From DATAAZ01 sp036259875 (GTDB lineage Bacteria > Actinomycetota > Thermoleophilia > Gaiellales > Gaiellaceae), in assembly GCA_036259875.1 (NCBI GenBank), contig DATAAZ010000068.1, positions 1 to 30,917 on the forward strand: a DNA stretch of 30,917 bases, read 5' to 3'. A program made the position numbers and the translations under genes. Every line of letters starts with the position of its first letter. Position 1 is the first letter of the stretch. Positions 27,976 to 30,917 of this stretch are shown one piece after another. A model generated the notes under the pieces. It worked only from the letters and a program-made list of their open reading frames with translations, did no database searches and was not told the origin of the DNA.

Positions 27976-29118
27976 ATGCAGGAGACGCGAGCGAGGCGCG
28001 AGGCCCTCCTCGGCTTCCAGCCGCCCGCGATCGGGGCCGAGGAGATCGACGCGGTCGTCGAGACTCTCAAGACGGGCTGGATTGCGACCGGCCCCCGTGC
28101 CGGCGAGCTCGAGCGGCGCTTCGCCGAGTACGTCGGCGCGAGGCACGCCGTCAGCCTCGCGTCCGGGACGGCCGCGCTGCATCTCGCGCTTGTCGCCGCA
28201 GGTCTCGGGCCGGGCGACGAGGTCGTCACGACGCCGATCACCTGGCCGGCGACGGCCAACGTCGTCGTCCACGCGGGAGCGCGCCCCGTCTTCGTCGACG
28301 TCCTCGAGCCCGACCTGAACATCGACCCGGAGGCCGTCGCGGCGGCGCTCACGCCCCGCACGAAGGCGATCATCCCCGTCCACCTGGCGGGCCAGCCGGC
28401 CGAGCTCGATCCGCTGCTCGCCCTCGGCGTGCCGGTGATCGAGGACGCGACGCACGCGGTCGAGTCGGTGTACCGGGGACACAAGATCGGCTCGATCGAG
28501 GGCTCGCTCTGCGCCTGCTTCTCGCTGAACGCGACGAAGAACGTCGCCGCTGCCGAGGGCGGCATCCTCACGACGGACGACGACGACCTTGCGGCTGCCG
28601 TGCGCGAGCTGCGGCTGATGCGGCGGCACGAGGGCGCTCTCTACGACATCCGCGCGGCCGGCTTCAAGGCGAACCTCCCGGATCTCCTCGCCGCGCTCGC
28701 CCTCGTCCAGCTCGAGAAGCTCGGGCAGCACGCGGAGATCCGCCGCCGCCACGCCGAGGCCTACGACGCCGCGGTAGCCGAGCTCCCGGGGATCACGCCG
28801 CTCGCGCGGGATCGGCGCGACGTGCACGCCTACCACCTGTACATCGTCCGTATCGACCCCGAGCTCGCGGGCGCCGACCGGAACGCGTATCGCGAGGCGC
28901 TCGTCGCGGAGAACATCGCGACATCGATCCACTTCCTGCCGCTGCACCGCCTCACCTTCTACCGCGAGCTCCTTCGCGACCAGCCGCGGCTGCCCGTCGC
29001 GGAGCGGGCGGGCGACACAGTGCTCTCGCTTCCGCTCTCGCCGGCGCACACCGACGCCGATATCGAGGACGCGATCGACGCGCTGCGGCGCGTGCACGCC
29101 CGCTTCACCGCCGCGTAG
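27976..29118 (+). CDS. DegT/DnrJ/EryC1-family PLP aminotransferase
   Basis: 380 residues, fold-type I sugar aminotransferase. LKTGWIATGPRAGELERRFA (31-50) and HAVSLASGTAALHLALVAAG (57-76) are standard openings; SGTAAL binds the PLP phosphate. Asp157 (IEDATHAVES) holds the pyridine nitrogen, and Lys188 (CFSLNATKNVAAAEGG) is the Schiff-base lysine. The final third has the family segment HAYHLYIVRI and the substrate region ATSIHFLPLHRLTFY. It transfers an amino group from glutamate or glutamine to a keto-sugar nucleotide, fitting the neighbouring epimerase/dehydratase. ATG 27976 was chosen over a longer start (27859), whose extra residues are Arg/Ser-rich shadow sequence. Confidence 0.9.
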   Translation: MQETRARREALLGFQPPAIGAEEIDAVVETLKTGWIATGPRAGELERRFAEYVGARHAVSLASGTAALHLALVAAGLGPGDEVVTTPITWPATANVVVHAGARPVFVDVLEPDLNIDPEAVAAALTPRTKAIIPVHLAGQPAELDPLLALGVPVIEDATHAVESVYRGHKIGSIEGSLCACFSLNATKNVAAAEGGILTTDDDDLAAAVRELRLMRRHEGALYDIRAAGFKANLPDLLAALALVQLEKLGQHAEIRRRHAEAYDAAVAELPGITPLARDRRDVHAYHLYIVRIDPELAGADRNAYREALVAENIATSIHFLPLHRLTFYRELLRDQPRLPVAERAGDTVLSLPLSPAHTDADIEDAIDALRRVHARFTAA

Positions 29119-29129
29119 GCCGAGTGCGG

Positions 29130-30119
29130 ATGGACGTCACGGTCTCGATCGTGAACCACTCCGCGCGGGACGCGCTCGTCGCGCTCCTCGACTCGCTCGC
29201 AGCCGAGCTGGACGGTCCGCTCGACGTCGAGGCAGTCGTCCTCGACAACGCGTCCGACGACGGCTCGCTCGAGGCGGTCCGCGAGCGCTTCCCGTGGGCG
29301 CGCGTGATCGCACAAACCCACCGCGCAGGCTTCGGCGCGAACCACAACCGGGTCATTCGGGAGACGAGCGGGCGCTACGTCTACCTCCTTTCGCCGGACG
29401 CGCGCGTCGAGCCGGGATCGCTTGTCCGGCTCGGCGCGTACATGGACACGAACCCGCGCGTCGGCGCCGTTGCGCCGCGGCTTCGCTACCCCGACGGGCG
29501 CGCGCAGCCGTCAGCCTGGCGCTTCCCGACGCCCGCGACGGCGCTGCTCGGGACGTTCACGCTGTCGCGGCTCGGCGTCGACCAGTCGGGCGGCGGCGAC
29601 CCCCGGCGCGTCGACTGGGCGATGGGCGCCGCGCTCCTTCTCCGCCGGGCGGCGCTCGACGACGTCGGCCTCTTCGACGAGGGGTTCTTCCTGTATTCGG
29701 AGGAGACCGACCTTTGCCTGCGGCTCGCCCAGGCCGGCTGGGAGACGCACTTCCTCCCCGCGGTCACCGTCGTTCACGCCGCGAGCTCGCTTCGAGGGGA
29801 CTTTCCGCGCGAGCGGATCGCCGAGGAATGGCGGAGCCGGCACCGCTACTGGCGCAAGCACCATTCCCCCGCGGGAGCCCGGCTCGCGGCGCTCGCGACG
29901 GGCGCTCAGTATGCCGCGCGGGCGGGTGTCGCCGGTGCGCTCGTCCGGCTCGGCTCGCGCCGCTTCGACGCCTCCTTTCCCGAGCGGATGCGCGAGCACG
30001 CGCGGCGCGCGTTCGGCCGGGCGGACGGACCCGGGCTGCGGGAGCTCGCCGAGCGCTGGAACGAGAAGCATGCGCCGCAGTCGTCGCGTCCGAGCGTGCG
30101 CGAGAGCATCGCCCGGTGA
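29130..30119 (+). CDS. GT2 glycosyltransferase, rhamnosyltransferase-like
   Basis: 329 residues. The GT-A opening is MDVTVSIVNHSARDALVALL, with VEAVVLDNASDDGSLEAV as the nucleotide-binding segment and GFGANHNRVIRETSGRYVYL, LLSPDARVEPGSLVRLGAYM as the DxD-equivalent region (here PDA). RVDWAMGAALLLRRAALDDV and LFDEGFFLYSEETDLCLRLA form the family's catalytic E-D-x-D-like block. This is the WbbL/RfbF-type (rhamnosyltransferase-like) pattern. A basic helical tail of about 80 residues follows. ATG 29130 was chosen; GTG 29124 in the same frame is possible. The stop overlaps the next gene's start (GTGA). Confidence 0.88.
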   Translation: MDVTVSIVNHSARDALVALLDSLAAELDGPLDVEAVVLDNASDDGSLEAVRERFPWARVIAQTHRAGFGANHNRVIRETSGRYVYLLSPDARVEPGSLVRLGAYMDTNPRVGAVAPRLRYPDGRAQPSAWRFPTPATALLGTFTLSRLGVDQSGGGDPRRVDWAMGAALLLRRAALDDVGLFDEGFFLYSEETDLCLRLAQAGWETHFLPAVTVVHAASSLRGDFPRERIAEEWRSRHRYWRKHHSPAGARLAALATGAQYAARAGVAGALVRLGSRRFDASFPERMREHARRAFGRADGPGLRELAERWNEKHAPQSSRPSVRESIAR

Positions 30120-30917
30120 CGCGCGGCACGCGCGTTATCGACGTGCTCCTCTTCGCGACGGCGTTCGTGATCACGTTCGCGAAGATCCGGTTCGCGACGC
30201 CGATCGGGGACGTCTACCTCTCCGACGTGACGGCGAGCCTCTTCCTCGTCGCCTTCCTCGTGAACCGCATCGCCGCGCGCGACTGGAGCGTCTCCCGTAC
30301 CGCCGGCCTCCTCGCCGCATTCTTCGCCGCCTTTCTCGTCGTCTTTCTCGTCGGCTTCTACAACCTCGACACGGTGACCGAGCGCGACCAGTTCGCCAAG
30401 GGGCTCGCCAAGTTTGCGATCCACTTCGCCTTCCTCGTCGCCGCGGTCGCGTACCTGAGCCGCCGCTCGGCCCGCCTCTACTGGCAGACGCTCGCGTTCT
30501 TCACGGCCGGGTTCGCAGCGAACGCGGCGTACGGGCTCCTCCAGCTCGCACTCGCCGAGACGAGCGGCCGCAACCTCGACGAGATGTTCCTGGGACGGCT
30601 CGGCGTCTACGAGCGGGGTGGGATCGGCGTCTTCGGGACGGTCGGCGAGCAGAACGTGTACAGGACGAACGCGCTCACGCTCGACCCGAACCACCTCGGC
30701 GTCATGCTCGTCGTTCCGCTCCTCGTCCTCTTCCCGCTCTACCTGCGCCTCGAGCGCGGCCATCGGTTGCGCGCCCCGCTCGCCGTCCTGCTCGCGTTCC
30801 TCACGGTCGTCGAGCTCTCGACCCTCTCGCGCAGCGGCCTGCTCGGGATCGCGGTCGGCCTCCTCGTCCTCGCCGTGCCGTACCGCCACCTGCTCCTGAA
30901 GCCGCGCGTGCTCGTCC
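30116..30917 (+). CDS. O-antigen ligase family protein, 5' part (runs off the right edge)
   Basis: An uninterrupted frame from the GTG at 30116 to the window end (267 codons), overlapping the previous stop by 4 bases. It is strongly hydrophobic, with about seven membrane helices visible, starting VIDVLLFATAFVITFAKIRF. Sequence typical of the WaaL/O-antigen-ligase superfamily appears: NALTLDPNHLGVMLVVPLLV, with the conserved N-x-x-G-like element, and VVELSTLSRSGLLGIAVGLL, the S-R-(S/G)-G motif. Such proteins polymerise or transfer lipid-linked glycans outside the membrane, completing the locus. The catalytic large periplasmic loop lies beyond the window. Confidence 0.8.
   Translation, partial: MTRGTRVIDVLLFATAFVITFAKIRFATPIGDVYLSDVTASLFLVAFLVNRIAARDWSVSRTAGLLAAFFAAFLVVFLVGFYNLDTVTERDQFAKGLAKFAIHFAFLVAAVAYLSRRSARLYWQTLAFFTAGFAANAAYGLLQLALAETSGRNLDEMFLGRLGVYERGGIGVFGTVGEQNVYRTNALTLDPNHLGVMLVVPLLVLFPLYLRLERGHRLRAPLAVLLAFLTVVELSTLSRSGLLGIAVGLLVLAVPYRHLLLKPRVLV

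Noticed and set aside
26647..29097. An 816-codon open frame on the minus strand antisense to the ATP-grasp and aminotransferase genes
   Set aside because: It is the complement of two well-recognised genes; its Arg/Asp/Val-rich composition reflects the high-GC codon pattern and it has no motif or start signal.
26355..29129. N-terminal 925 codons of a 1254-codon frame leading into the GT2 gene
   Set aside because: The part before 29130 is Arg-rich out-of-frame sequence over three genuine genes; only the last 330 codons are a gene.

Overview
The window reads as chromosomal DNA of a very GC-rich actinobacterium, probably class Thermoleophilia (Gaiellales/Solirubrobacterales-like). This placement is inference from base composition, frequent GTG starts, 4-base gene overlaps and many -10 boxes lying 6-9 bases before the start codon (leaderless transcripts). 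No rRNA, tRNA, insertion sequence or CRISPR array is visible.

Layout. (1) 1-4574, minus strand: a tightly overlapping surface-glycan operon, in order of transcription a GT4 glycosyltransferase, an alkaline-phosphatase-superfamily enzyme, a Wzx/MATE-type flippase and a SAM methyltransferase that runs off the left edge. (2) 4575-8842: a degraded accessory stretch. It holds a coupled pair of small helical genes (one frameshifted), a palindrome-rich gene-free region, an intact SnoaL-like gene, a HAF-repeat remnant broken by a 7-bp duplication, a membrane-protein tail, a methyltransferase with two consecutive in-frame TGA codons, a truncated MOSC domain and an SRPBCC gene with an unusual N-terminus. 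(3) 8843-12668: a LysR regulator with an overlapping maleylacetate-reductase-like gene, a methyltransferase convergent with and overlapping it, a protein with an internal duplication, and a small membrane-anchored protein.

(4) 12759-19652, plus strand: the most interesting part. A fumarate-reductase/aspartate-oxidase-type flavoprotein, both subunits of a class I (Fe-S) fumarase-type hydro-lyase, phosphosulfolactate synthase (ComA), an Fe-S APS reductase, APS kinase, ATP sulfurylase and a TauE/SafE permease lie in one direction, mostly overlapping or abutting. Read as a pathway: sulfate -> APS -> sulfite, then sulfite + PEP -> phosphosulfolactate. A C3 sulfonate is made and perhaps exported, and no sulfite reductase is in the cluster. 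Because sulfolactate is the sulfonate analogue of malate, the co-transcribed hydro-lyase and flavoprotein may act on sulfonate analogues of malate and fumarate. That last step is a hypothesis.

(5) 19773-30917: a second cell-surface polysaccharide locus, with a PIG-L deacetylase, an ATP-grasp enzyme, a GT4, a DPM1/GtrB-like GT2, a GT39-like membrane glycosyltransferase, an unusual NAD-dependent sugar epimerase/dehydratase, a second ATP-grasp protein, a DegT/DnrJ/EryC1 aminotransferase, a rhamnosyltransferase-like GT2 and the first 267 codons of an O-antigen-ligase-family protein that runs off the right edge.
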